Below, piece by piece: positions 1 through 7,763 of a stretch of DNA of 27,637 nt. This DNA comes from Euryarchaeota archaeon UBA54 (GTDB lineage Archaea; Thermoplasmatota; Poseidoniia; Poseidoniales; Thalassarchaeaceae). Under the pieces are notes generated by a model that ran no database searches, had not been told where the DNA came from, and saw only the letters and a list, made by a program, of their open reading frames with translations. The stretch lies in the NCBI GenBank assembly GCA_002495735.1, contig DAGM01000059.1:13589-41225 (forward strand). Direction: 5' to 3'. Made by a program: the position numbers and the translations under genes. Position 1 is the first letter of the stretch. Each line of letters starts with the position of its first letter.

Positions 1-906
1 AAGCGCGTGCCTTCGCGCCGTCCATTGACCTCCCTTGTGGACTCCCAGGTTGGGGACGGCTGCGAAGGCCGCCAAACGCTCTTCGGGTTCGTTGAGCGGA
101 ATGACGACACCGGGCATAATCTCCGCTGACATATCACCCTGCATATCGATACGGATGGTCCTGTGACTGTCAAGCCTGATGGCCTTCGGGTCGAAGCTCA
201 GGGGCTCGATCGAGTCGAATGAATGCTGCGCGCCCTCGTAGACGTGAACCTCGATGTTCGCACCGTGCGGCCTGATATCCTCTACTAGACTCTCGACAAG
301 ACTCAGAGGTACCCAGTCATCCTCATCGCCGTGCAATATCAGGATTGGACTCTTCGACCAGCGTTGGTCATCCATCCTCAGATGAGCTGCTGGATAGAGG
401 GGGAGGTGGGCAGCAAAGCGCTCGCCGCTAGGCGCCAGTGCCTCTGCCAGAGGCTCCCAAGAGGAATATAGGGCGACCGTGCCTCCTAGGCTCCAACCAG
501 CTATACCGATTCGGCCAGCATCTATCGCAGGATGGGTGCATAGCATCCTGAGAGCTTGATAGACATCGGTCAGCATCATGGCATATGTCACGCTCATCTG
601 ATCCTCGACCGTGGATCCAATGAGCCGTGAGTCGAAGCTGTGCACCCTGAAGACTGCGAATCCAGCCTCTAGCCAGCCCACGATGTGTTCGTGATGGTGC
701 CCCCTCCAGTTCAGACTCCCGTGCACGGCGACCACGCACGGCATGGGATCACCGGCGGGGCGCTCTGGCATCAGGAGGGAGCCGAACACGGAATGTTGGG
801 GAGCCGAGTCCATCTTGCACAGGATGTGATGAATCTCGAAGGGACTTGCAGATGGATATTCGATGATTCCTATCCGGCCGTCCGAGAGGTCGGGAGGAGA
901 CTCCAT
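1..906 (-). CDS. Alpha/beta hydrolase, dienelactone hydrolase-like (3' end outside window)
   Basis: This reading frame stays open from an ATG at 904-906 to the left edge, giving at least 302 residues with no stop. It has the alpha/beta-hydrolase triad in order: a nucleophile elbow GWSLGG with Ser139, an acid at about Asp196 in HGDEDDWVP, and His228 in GAQHSFD. An oxyanion-type VHGSLNW segment lies near residue 61. This matches the dienelactone hydrolase / prolyl-oligopeptidase-like esterase clan; the substrate cannot be told. There is no clear signal peptide, so it is probably cytoplasmic. The start is fixed by a TAA codon two codons upstream in the same frame. An A-rich/ATA element near 930-940 sits about 27 bases ahead, compatible with a leaderless transcript. 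The C-terminus lies outside the window. Confidence 0.85.
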   Translation of the reverse strand, partial: MESPPDLSDGRIGIIEYPSASPFEIHHILCKMDSAPQHSVFGSLLMPERPAGDPMPCVVAVHGSLNWRGHHHEHIVGWLEAGFAVFRVHSFDSRLIGSTVEDQMSVTYAMMLTDVYQALRMLCTHPAIDAGRIGIAGWSLGGTVALYSSWEPLAEALAPSGERFAAHLPLYPAAHLRMDDQRWSKSPILILHGDEDDWVPLSLVESLVEDIRPHGANIEVHVYEGAQHSFDSIEPLSFDPKAIRLDSHRTIRIDMQGDMSAEIMPGVVIPLNEPEERLAAFAAVPNLGVHKGGQWTARRHAL

Positions 907-1009
907 GGCTTATCTCCGGAGTTGTCAGGTATCTTTCTTTTGGGTCTGATGCAGGGGTGACTCAAGGGCCCAAGTCGCTTATCATGGATATGTCGATGAT
1001 TGCTGCTTG

Positions 1010-1213
1010 ATGGACCGAAACCTGGACCTACACATCGCCGCCCTGATTTTCATGAGCGGCACGCAAGCCCTAATCTCCGGTTCTGAGGAAGGAGATGTAG
1101 GAACGACGAACGCCCTTACCCTAGCGGAGGAGGACTCCGAGGAGCCGATCCCCGCCCCGAGGCCGCGTAACACCCCTTTCCCGCCGTTTCGACCCATAGG
1201 GCCGGCAGTCTGA
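1010..1213 (+). CDS. Small hypothetical protein, 67 aa, acidic middle and Pro-rich tail
   Basis: This is a short open frame with ATG at 1010 (a TTG lies at 1007). I recognise no family. The N-terminus is mixed hydrophobic (DLHIAALIFMSGTQALISG), the middle is acidic (LAEEDSEEP) and the C-terminus is rich in Pro and Arg. Its codons look like those of the neighbours, with many GAC, CTG, GAG and GCC. A TTATCAT element at 978-985 lies about 27 bases before the start, the spacing expected for a leaderless archaeal gene. It ends 61 bases before the preferred start of the downstream lipoprotein gene and could be cotranscribed with it. If it is not a gene, 907-1274 is a 368-base divergent intergenic region in which I see only promoter-like elements. 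Overlapping minus-strand frames look like shadows. Confidence 0.45.
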   Translation: MDRNLDLHIAALIFMSGTQALISGSEEGDVGTTNALTLAEEDSEEPIPAPRPRNTPFPPFRPIGPAV

Positions 1214-1243
1214 GCAGGAAATGTCCAACCATCTAACCAACCG

Positions 1244-1253
1244 CTTGATATTA
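1244..1253 (+). promoter_or_regulatory. Putative TATA element for the beta-propeller lipoprotein gene
   Basis: The sequence CTTGATATTA is centred about 26 bases before the ATG at 1275. That is the distance at which an archaeal TATA box would start transcription at the ATG itself. This placement, with the lipoprotein signal beginning at that ATG, favours 1275 over the upstream ATG at 1221. Confidence 0.4.
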
Positions 1254-1274
1254 CCCAAGCCGTTGCCCCTAAAC

Positions 1275-3719
1275 ATGAAGCGAAGTCCACGGACTGTAAT
1301 TCTGGTACTGTTGATGATGCTGAACTCAGGCTGCCTGGGTGCTATAAACGACCTCGATGATATCGACGACGAGGTCATCGATCCGATTCTTGACTGGCTC
1401 GAGGGCGAGTACCCCCAGCTGAATCTGCCCATCCGTGAGCGTACCTCGCCGGTGCTCGACATCTACGACGAGTGCGAACTCCTACTGACGAATCTTCAGA
1501 ACTCGATTTACAACGAGATGTTGGTTGCACTGGACCAGCAGGCGTACTGGCACTGGGCCGCCCCCGTCTGGCGCGGCGGCTTGTTTGGGGACGATGTCAT
1601 GATGGAAATGGACGGTGCCGAGCCTGCCGGAGATGCATCGGCTGATTTTGGATCAAACACCGACGACACTAGCCGTGAGGGCGAGTACTCCGAGACCAAC
1701 AACCAGGAGGATGGCGTCGACGAGGCCGACTTCCTGAAGACCGACGGTTACCACATCTACATGCTCAACGGCAACTTGCTGGTGATTATGGGTGTCCCCG
1801 AGTTTGGTGAACTGACGCTCGAGTCCAACATGAGTGTGCAGGGCTATCCGATGCAGATGATGCTTGATGGCGACAGACTTGTCATCGCCTCTTCGATATA
1901 CTACTGGAACCTGAAAGCCGATGACCCGTTGAGGGAGCTGATGTCGGAAGAGGTCACCGTCAAATATCCTGGAGAGGAGGAGTACTCCTACACTTACACC
2001 CGCGTACAAAATCTCGTGAAGTACACCGTCGTCGACGTCTCCGACAGGGCTGCTCCAGAGGTCGAGCGCGAGATCTACATCGAGGGTAACTACCACACCG
2101 CGAGGCTGATCAACGGAACCATGCGCTCGATAACTCACCTGTGGACTTACATCGAGGGCATGCGCACATGGGTCTACCTGCCAGAAACCTACTGGGAGTC
2201 AGACAGCGACGAGGTGAGGATGGATATCTGGAACGAGAGCATGGAAGAAACCATCACCGCCAATCAGGCCATCATCGATGACCTGACCCTCGACGACTTC
2301 GCTCCGCACATCTACGAGATTGACGAGGAGGGCCTGTTCCAACACCCGATAAGCTCGGGAGACTGCAGCGAGTACTCGGCCAGCGCCGACAGCGCCGGCC
2401 GTGGTTTCACGACCATCATGACGATCCAGATGCTCGGTGATGATTCTGAAATGGAAGTCGATCACATCACCTCCTCATGGGCGCATGTGTACGCCTCTCA
2501 GGATGTCATGGTACTAGCAGAGCCCGCCAACGACTGGTGGTGGTTCTGGCGTAACTCCGGCTGGGATGACGCCACTAACATTCACGTCTTCGACATCAGC
2601 GACCCCTCCGAGACGACCTACGTCGCCTCTGGCAGGGTCAACGGCACGGTGCAGGATCAATTCTCACTCTCGGAGCACAACGGGGTCATCCGCGTCGCTA
2701 CCACCGAGGACGCATGGGGCCGCTGGTGGCTAGAGGGCGAAGAGTGGACAGGTCCCACAAACAATGTATTCACTCTATTCGCGATGGAGTGCATGATTCC
2801 CGAGGGATGTGAGGGTGACTCTGCCGAGTTGGTACAAATCGGCCACGTCGGCGACATTGCCGAAGGCGAACGTATCTGGAGCGCACGCTTTGTGGGCGAC
2901 CGCGCCTACCTAGTCACCTTCCGCAACATAGATCCGCTCTGGGTCATCGATCTTACCGATCCGACCGACCCGAAGATTCTCGGCGAGCTCGAGGTTCCGG
3001 GCGTCTCGACCTATATCCACCCGGTCGATGCTAACACTCTGCTAACCATCGGCATCGGACCCGGGCCCGACGGCGAAGGACTCGATTGGTCCATCACCCA
3101 AGTCTCTCTATTCGATGTTAGCGACCCTACCAATCCGGTGCTCGCTGACTCACTGCCACTGTCTCCGGCTTACGGGGACGAGAGCTGCGACGAGTGGGGT
3201 TGCGGCTGGTCGTGGTCATTCTCCGAGGCCACCTACGAGCACAAGGCATTCACCTACTGGGCGCCTGAGCAACTGCTCGCAGTACCACTGTCTACCTACC
3301 GCTACACCTGGGATGAGGTCATCATTGACGGGCGCACCTACACCTACTCCGGCTACGAGTTCGTCTCCACCCTCGAGCTCATTGACGTAGACGTAGAGAG
3401 TGGCACGCTCAGCACCCACGGAATGGTCAACCACTCTGAATTCTACAACGAGGATGGTCTGTCAGGCTGGTGGGGAGGTTCGACCAGCATCCGCCGATCG
3501 ATATTCATGGGCGACTACATCTACGCATTTTCCACCGCCGGCGTCTCGGTCCACAGGACCGACGACCTCGAACTCATGGTTGAGATAGAGATTCCTGGAT
3601 ACGATGAGCCCGAGATCTACTACTCCGATAATGAAGGCGAGACCACTGACCCGGACACCACTTCGTCTGATGCCGAGGATCAAGAGGATGACGAGAACTC
3701 CGCAACTGTAGAGGGCTAA
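1275..3719 (+). CDS. Secreted beta-propeller lipoprotein (PF09826 / COG4880-like)
   Basis: The product is 814 aa. It begins with a lipoprotein-type signal: basic MKRSPRT, a hydrophobic stretch, then LNSGC with a candidate lipidated Cys20. The mature protein is Asp/Glu-rich. Near residue 145 it carries the hallmark NNQEDGVDEADFLKTDG, followed by several blades with repeated VFDISDPSETTYV-like and VIDLTDPTDP-like segments. This identifies the family of secreted C-terminal beta-propeller proteins, which is common in archaea and has no firm biochemical function. The C-terminal ~35 residues are a low-complexity acidic tail. An ATG at 1221 would add 18 residues before the signal peptide and is less likely. 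The stop directly abuts the stop of the convergent dihydroorotase gene. It is probably cell-surface; ligand binding or protein interaction is only an inference. Confidence 0.88.
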   Translation: MKRSPRTVILVLLMMLNSGCLGAINDLDDIDDEVIDPILDWLEGEYPQLNLPIRERTSPVLDIYDECELLLTNLQNSIYNEMLVALDQQAYWHWAAPVWRGGLFGDDVMMEMDGAEPAGDASADFGSNTDDTSREGEYSETNNQEDGVDEADFLKTDGYHIYMLNGNLLVIMGVPEFGELTLESNMSVQGYPMQMMLDGDRLVIASSIYYWNLKADDPLRELMSEEVTVKYPGEEEYSYTYTRVQNLVKYTVVDVSDRAAPEVEREIYIEGNYHTARLINGTMRSITHLWTYIEGMRTWVYLPETYWESDSDEVRMDIWNESMEETITANQAIIDDLTLDDFAPHIYEIDEEGLFQHPISSGDCSEYSASADSAGRGFTTIMTIQMLGDDSEMEVDHITSSWAHVYASQDVMVLAEPANDWWWFWRNSGWDDATNIHVFDISDPSETTYVASGRVNGTVQDQFSLSEHNGVIRVATTEDAWGRWWLEGEEWTGPTNNVFTLFAMECMIPEGCEGDSAELVQIGHVGDIAEGERIWSARFVGDRAYLVTFRNIDPLWVIDLTDPTDPKILGELEVPGVSTYIHPVDANTLLTIGIGPGPDGEGLDWSITQVSLFDVSDPTNPVLADSLPLSPAYGDESCDEWGCGWSWSFSEATYEHKAFTYWAPEQLLAVPLSTYRYTWDEVIIDGRTYTYSGYEFVSTLELIDVDVESGTLSTHGMVNHSEFYNEDGLSGWWGGSTSIRRSIFMGDYIYAFSTAGVSVHRTDDLELMVEIEIPGYDEPEIYYSDNEGETTDPDTTSSDAEDQEDDENSATVEG

Positions 3720-5153
3720 TCAGGAGAACTCGAGAGCGCGCCCGGTGGATCCGGGTGCAGCCACAGCGTTGCCGCGCAGTGTACCGCCCACATCACGCGA
3801 GTGCACTACCACTCCGTCGACGATGGTGAGCATCGGCCATCCTGTCAGTGCCATCCCATCGAGTGCCGTCCAACCGACACGGGCCCAGATGTCTGTGTCG
3901 TGAACCTTCCTGCGTGACTCCATGTCGACGAGGACGAGGTCGGCGTCCATGCCTTTGGCCAGTTTACCCTTGCCGGTCATGCCGTAGACCCGGGCAGGCC
4001 CCTCGCACATCCAGCCGACTACGTCGGGCACACTGCATTTACCGTCAGCCGCGTGCGTCAGCATCAGTGGCAGTGAAGTTTCCACACCAGGCATTCCCGC
4101 GTGCGCTTGCGGAAATCCCAGTTTCTTGTTTTCAAGCGTGTGCGGGGCGTGGTCGGTGGCAATGCAGTCGATGGTACCATCCCTTAGACGCCGCCACAGC
4201 GTCTCACGGTCCTCGGCGTATCGGATTGGCGGGTTCATCACCAGTCTAGTGCCGCGTTCGGCCACGTCACTGTCGTCGAAAGTGAGGTGCTGGGGGCAAA
4301 CCTCCGTGGTGATTAGGCTGCCTTTGTTGTTCGCCAGCCAATCGGCTTCGAGGGCGCTGGTCAGATGCAGGACGTGCAGCCTGTGTCTGTGCGACTCCGC
4401 CAGCGCCGCCGCTCTCTTGGTGGCGATGAGAGCAGTCTCGCTGTCCCGCCACTCAGCGTGTGCCGAGACATCAGTCCTGTGCGCGAACTCGGGCTTGCGG
4501 GCGTTCAACCTGTCCTCGTCCTCAGCATGAACGGCGATGATGCCAGCGGTGCCCGCGAAGATGGCCTCGAGGTGCTGCTGCTGGTGCACCAGTAGGTTTC
4601 CCGTGCTGCTACCCATGAACACCTTGATGCCACAGATTCCAGCTGTGGGCGAGGGAGAGTCGGGGGTGCCCACTGCCTGCTGCAGATCGACCACGTTGTC
4701 AGGAGTGGCACCGATGAAGAAGCCATGATGAGTCACCGTGCTGCGAGCCGCCGAGTCTAACTTGGCCCGCATCGCTTCCAAGGTGGTAGCGGCTGGGACA
4801 TTGTTTGGCATATCTAGGAAGGCGGTGACTCCACCGGCAGCCGCGGCCCTGCTGCCGCTGCCGAGGTCTTCCTTCTCAGGCTGTCCGGGCTCACGGAAGT
4901 GCACCTGAGGGTCGATTGCACCTGGAAGCAGGTGCAACCCTTCAGCGTCAATCACGGTCTCACCGTCAAGCGGATCCAGACCTCCTCCAGGGGCGACCAA
5001 CGCAATCCTCCCTCCAGCCACTCGCAGGTCGCCGTGAGCGACACTGTCGCCGATGACCATTGCCGAGTTGCGAATCAGTAGGCCGTCAGTCACTCCACTC
5101 ACCTGAAAGGCTGCGGTGCGAGAAGTCCCATGACTGTTCGCGTGCGCACTCAT
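3720..5153 (-). CDS. pyrC: Dihydroorotase
   Basis: The 477-aa product belongs to the amidohydrolase superfamily and should interconvert carbamoyl-aspartate and dihydroorotate in pyrimidine synthesis. Visible motifs are IDPQVHFREPG (His85, Arg87), the candidate carboxylated lysine in GIKVFMGSSTG (Lys177), metal His in AVHAEDEDR (His209) and VLHLTSALE (His263), and the catalytic Asp in CIATDHAPHT. The first His of the usual HxH metal pair is Gln83. I recall this D-x-Q-V-H variant from a bacterial (Bacteroidetes-like) dihydroorotase group, so it does not by itself mean loss of function. About 25 residues precede the first conserved strand. The ATG at 5153 lies about 30 bases from a TATA element shared with the initiator tRNA. 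No other pyrimidine gene is adjacent. A hydantoinase-like relative is the main alternative. Confidence 0.87.
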   Translation of the reverse strand: MSAHANSHGTSRTAAFQVSGVTDGLLIRNSAMVIGDSVAHGDLRVAGGRIALVAPGGGLDPLDGETVIDAEGLHLLPGAIDPQVHFREPGQPEKEDLGSGSRAAAAGGVTAFLDMPNNVPAATTLEAMRAKLDSAARSTVTHHGFFIGATPDNVVDLQQAVGTPDSPSPTAGICGIKVFMGSSTGNLLVHQQQHLEAIFAGTAGIIAVHAEDEDRLNARKPEFAHRTDVSAHAEWRDSETALIATKRAAALAESHRHRLHVLHLTSALEADWLANNKGSLITTEVCPQHLTFDDSDVAERGTRLVMNPPIRYAEDRETLWRRLRDGTIDCIATDHAPHTLENKKLGFPQAHAGMPGVETSLPLMLTHAADGKCSVPDVVGWMCEGPARVYGMTGKGKLAKGMDADLVLVDMESRRKVHDTDIWARVGWTALDGMALTGWPMLTIVDGVVVHSRDVGGTLRGNAVAAPGSTGRALEFS

Positions 5154-5177
5154 GCTTTCCTTCCGTCTAAGGTGCTG

Positions 5178-5188
5178 TTCATATAACC
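5178..5188. promoter_or_regulatory. Putative bidirectional TATA element (tRNA-iMet / pyrC)
   Basis: The plus strand reads TTCATATAACC and the minus strand GGTTATATGAA, so an AT core is present in both directions. Its centre (about 5183) is 26 bases before the first base of the tRNA at 5209 and about 30 bases before the pyrC ATG at 5153. No other AT-rich element lies in this 55-base gap, so both genes probably rely on it. This is inferred from spacing only. Confidence 0.5.
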
Positions 5189-5208
5189 AACCGTAGACCC
5201 AAGGACAT

Positions 5209-5286
5209 AGCGGGTTGGAGTAGCCAGGTTATCTCGTCGGGCTCATAACCCGGAGACCGGTAGTTCAAATCTACCACCCGCTACCA
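5209..5286 (+). tRNA. Initiator tRNA-Met (anticodon CAT), CCA encoded
   Basis: A full cloverleaf can be drawn. The acceptor is AGCGGGT pairing with ACCCGCT, and the D stem is GAGT/TCTC with one mismatch. The anticodon stem is TCGGG/CCCGG around loop CTCATAA. The variable region is AGACC, and the T stem is GGTAG/CTACC around TTCAAAT. Then come A73 and a genome-encoded CCA at 5284-5286. The A1-U72 pair and the three consecutive G-C pairs in the anticodon stem (GGG/CCC) mark an archaeal initiator rather than an elongator Met tRNA. No intron is present. I see no T-rich terminator immediately after it; the 138 bases to radA hold only short weak hairpins. Confidence 0.95.
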
Positions 5287-5424
5287 CAGACGAAACACAC
5301 TAAAAGTGAAAATCGTTGTACTGAGAGCAAACGACGATGTGAAGCACTTTCAACCGCCGGCACGGGTCAATCATTTGTTCAAGTACTATCGAACCCCGAT
5401 AGAGGTTGTAACAAGGTGAGGGAC

Positions 5425-6426
5425 ATGACCAAGAAGACAGCAAGTGAGAAGGTTGAAGAAAGCAAGATAGTGATTGATGTGGATGATCCTGAGAGTACCG
5501 TAGAGGATCTTCCAGGGGTCGGTCCCGCGACAGCGGAGAAGCTGCGCGAAGCAGGCTTCGACGAATTGCTCGCTATAGCGGTGATGAGCCCGACTGAGCT
5601 GGCTGAGCAAGCCGAACTGGGCGAGGCCGTAGCGGCCAAAATCATCTCCGGCGCGAAGAAGATGGCCAACATAGGTGGCTTCCTCAGTGGCACAGCACTT
5701 CTAGACCGCCGCCGACAGGTGCAGAAGCTCACATCAGGAACCTCGGCATTGGATGAGCTACTTGGTGGTGGCTTCGAGACCCAGGCTATCGTAGAGGTCT
5801 ACGGCGAGTTCGGCAGTGGTAAGACTCAGATTGGGCATCAGCTTGCAGTCAATACGGTCCTACCCTTGGATCAGGGAGGATTCGACGGCGAGGTCTTCTA
5901 CATCGATACTGAGGACACTTTCAGGCCCGAGCGGATAACGCAGATGGCTGAAGCTATCGGGATAAATCCACTGGACGTCCTTGACAGGATTCACGTCGCC
6001 CGGGCTTACAACTCAGCCCATCAGATACTCCTAGTGGATGAGATCAAGAGGATGTCAAAGAACATCGATGTCAAGTTAATCATCGTTGACTCGTTGACCA
6101 GTCATTTTCGCTCAGAGTACATCGGGCGCGGCATGCTGGCCCCTAGGCAGCAGAAGCTCAATCGCCACCTGAAGGAGCTCAAGCAAGTCGCAGACGTCCA
6201 GAATGCTCTAATTCTGGTGACCAACCAAGTCATGTCGAAGCCCGATGCTATGTGGGGAGATCCAACTAGAGCCATTGGAGGGCACATCGTAGCACACGCC
6301 AGCACATTCCGCTTGTACCTCAGGAAGTCGAAGGGGGGCCGACGCATAGCCCGCCTAGTCGACAGTCCTAACCTGCCTGAGGGCGAAGCGGTCTTTACCG
6401 TGACATCCGAGGGCCTACGGGACTGA
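5425..6426 (+). CDS. radA: DNA repair and recombination protein RadA
   Basis: The 333-aa product is the archaeal Rad51/RecA-family recombinase that forms filaments on single-stranded DNA and carries out strand exchange. The order is an acidic N-terminal tail, a helix-hairpin-helix domain ([13 protein letters not shown], residues about 28-75), a linker with FLSG at 86-89, and the ATPase core. The core has Walker A GEFGSGKT (127-134), the [10 protein letters not shown] segment, Walker B LIIVDSLT, and the conserved [20 protein letters not shown] region. There is no intein. A GTG at 5416 is possible, but ATG 5425 has a GGTGAGG Shine-Dalgarno sequence a few bases upstream. The FxxA-type polymerisation motif ends in Gly rather than Ala. 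The 3' end overlaps the convergent MFS gene by 12 bases within a strong inverted repeat. Confidence 0.96.
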   Translation: MTKKTASEKVEESKIVIDVDDPESTVEDLPGVGPATAEKLREAGFDELLAIAVMSPTELAEQAELGEAVAAKIISGAKKMANIGGFLSGTALLDRRRQVQKLTSGTSALDELLGGGFETQAIVEVYGEFGSGKTQIGHQLAVNTVLPLDQGGFDGEVFYIDTEDTFRPERITQMAEAIGINPLDVLDRIHVARAYNSAHQILLVDEIKRMSKNIDVKLIIVDSLTSHFRSEYIGRGMLAPRQQKLNRHLKELKQVADVQNALILVTNQVMSKPDAMWGDPTRAIGGHIVAHASTFRLYLRKSKGGRRIARLVDSPNLPEGEAVFTVTSEGLRD

Positions 6427-6437
6427 TTCCCGTAGGC
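6413..6437. terminator. 10-bp perfect inverted repeat over the radA/MFS convergent stop codons
   Basis: GCCTACGGGA (6413-6422) and TCCCGTAGGC (6428-6437) are perfectly complementary around a five-base loop, CTGAT. The hairpin covers the last codons and stop codons of both convergent genes and would form in either transcript. No T-run follows on either side, so intrinsic archaeal termination is not certain. A role in termination, attenuation or mRNA 3'-end protection is an inference. Confidence 0.5.
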
Positions 6438-7716
6438 TTCTCGAGTCCGAAAGACCAGGGGTGCCTCTGAACCACTGCATGAATAGGGCAGTGGATATCG
6501 CGTACAGCACTGCCATCACGATGAATGGGGTGCGGAAGTCACCCCCGCTCATCAGGACCGCCCCCAGATATCCGCCCACTGCGGCCATCGCACTTCCGAA
6601 CAAGCGTGATATGCCAATGTAAGTGGCCCGCTCTGTTGGATGCAGCTGACCCATACTGAATGCCTCGAATGCTGGGCCTGACATATTGAACAGGGTTGTC
6701 CTTAGGACCCATGCGAGACCAGCTAAGGAAACCACGGTCTCGGGTGAGGCCAGCTCCGGCGCGAAGCCAATGAGGAGGATGAAGGGAATCGCTGCAAACC
6801 TCGTCCACACGATAGTAGCAACCTCTCCTAGCCGCTCGACCACCAAAGGAACAGTGAATGCCCCTATGGCGAGGAAGAACGAGCCGGTTGCAAAGACCAT
6901 CCCGATCTGGTGCTCGTGAGCGTGCAGGTCGTAGTGGAAGAACACGTTAGCTAGCCTGAGAACGAAACCCCCTCCCAGAGATAGCAGAGTCCCTATAGCT
7001 ACGAATCGGTACACTGTTTTCGGGTTATGGAGAGCCGAGAGCCAGCCGCTGCGTTCATCCTGCGCGACCTCCGCCCTCGCTTTGGCCACCTCTTCCGAGA
7101 CATGCCGTTTGAGCATGATAGCTGGTATCAGAGATAGGAACCACCATGCTATTCCGATGTGGACCGCCCACCTGTAGGCCTCGACAAGAGACAATCCCTC
7201 TGAGGCGATGAGGTACTGAGGTAGGAACCCCGCAATCAGTGCCCCTACCATCGCTGCGAGAGTGCCCAACCCTTGCTCGACGCTGAATAGGTGGATTCTC
7301 TCATCTGGCTCGGAGTTCTCCGCCATGAACGGCGACTCAGTGACATGGTGCAGCGCGCTGAAGCAGGCTGAGACGGCTGAGAACGCTAGGATTGTATTCG
7401 CATTGGTGGACATAATGAGTATCAGCGCACACACGGCCCCTCCTCCATCACCGATGATGAATCCCCATTTACGGTCTATGCGATCGGCTAGCTTGCCCGC
7501 CGGAATCGAGGCCAGCGAACCTGCTATGCCAAGAACGGCGATTCTGATGCCGACGAACTTGACATCGAAGCCTACAGCCAGCAGGTAGAGGTTGAACAGG
7601 ACCTCCCAGGCCCCGTGAATCAGGTCCATCCCGATGACGTGCAGCAGGTACAACCGGGCATTACGGCTGAATTGCCTCAGTCGTCCTAAGTAGCCTACCT
7701 CGGAGACACCTTCCAT
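6415..7716 (-). CDS. Major facilitator superfamily transporter
   Basis: The 433-aa product has about 12 predicted membrane segments. Between helices 2 and 3 is the MFS signature region, [16 protein letters not shown], matching the G-x-L-a-D-r-x-g-r-k pattern. A soluble central loop ([22 protein letters not shown], near residue 215) separates the two six-helix halves. The substrate cannot be told; the drug/sugar-efflux type of MFS is the closest general resemblance. The ATG at 7716 is preceded by GAGGTGG as a possible Shine-Dalgarno sequence and by an AGTATATTG TATA-like element at 7751-7760. The gene starts 47 bases after the stop of the M3 peptidase gene upstream, so it may be read partly from that operon. 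Its 3' end overlaps radA by 12 bases. Confidence 0.9.
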   Translation of the reverse strand: MEGVSEVGYLGRLRQFSRNARLYLLHVIGMDLIHGAWEVLFNLYLLAVGFDVKFVGIRIAVLGIAGSLASIPAGKLADRIDRKWGFIIGDGGGAVCALILIMSTNANTILAFSAVSACFSALHHVTESPFMAENSEPDERIHLFSVEQGLGTLAAMVGALIAGFLPQYLIASEGLSLVEAYRWAVHIGIAWWFLSLIPAIMLKRHVSEEVAKARAEVAQDERSGWLSALHNPKTVYRFVAIGTLLSLGGGFVLRLANVFFHYDLHAHEHQIGMVFATGSFFLAIGAFTVPLVVERLGEVATIVWTRFAAIPFILLIGFAPELASPETVVSLAGLAWVLRTTLFNMSGPAFEAFSMGQLHPTERATYIGISRLFGSAMAAVGGYLGAVLMSGGDFRTPFIVMAVLYAISTALFMQWFRGTPGLSDSRSLRESVP

Positions 7717-7763
7717 CCTTCCACCTCTAAACCGCTAGACCGTAGGGGGCAATATACTGCCGG

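Noticed and set aside
1221..1274. Upstream ATG of the beta-propeller gene
   Set aside because: It would place 18 polar residues before a complete lipoprotein signal, and the TATA-like element fits ATG 1275 instead.
1121..1462. Minus-strand open frames (982-1290 and 1121-1462) across the start of the lipoprotein gene
   Set aside because: They overlap a clear signal-peptide coding start and contain Ser/Arg-rich sequence typical of antisense shadows.
5287..5424. Possible C/D-box small RNA between the tRNA and radA
   Set aside because: CTGA and a GATGTGA-like element occur, but not in a proper C-D'-C'-D order with exact boxes, and the stems are only 4-5 bp.
5379..5732. 117-aa minus-strand frame over the radA start
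   Set aside because: It is low-complexity Ser/Ala-rich sequence antisense to the conserved RadA N-terminus.
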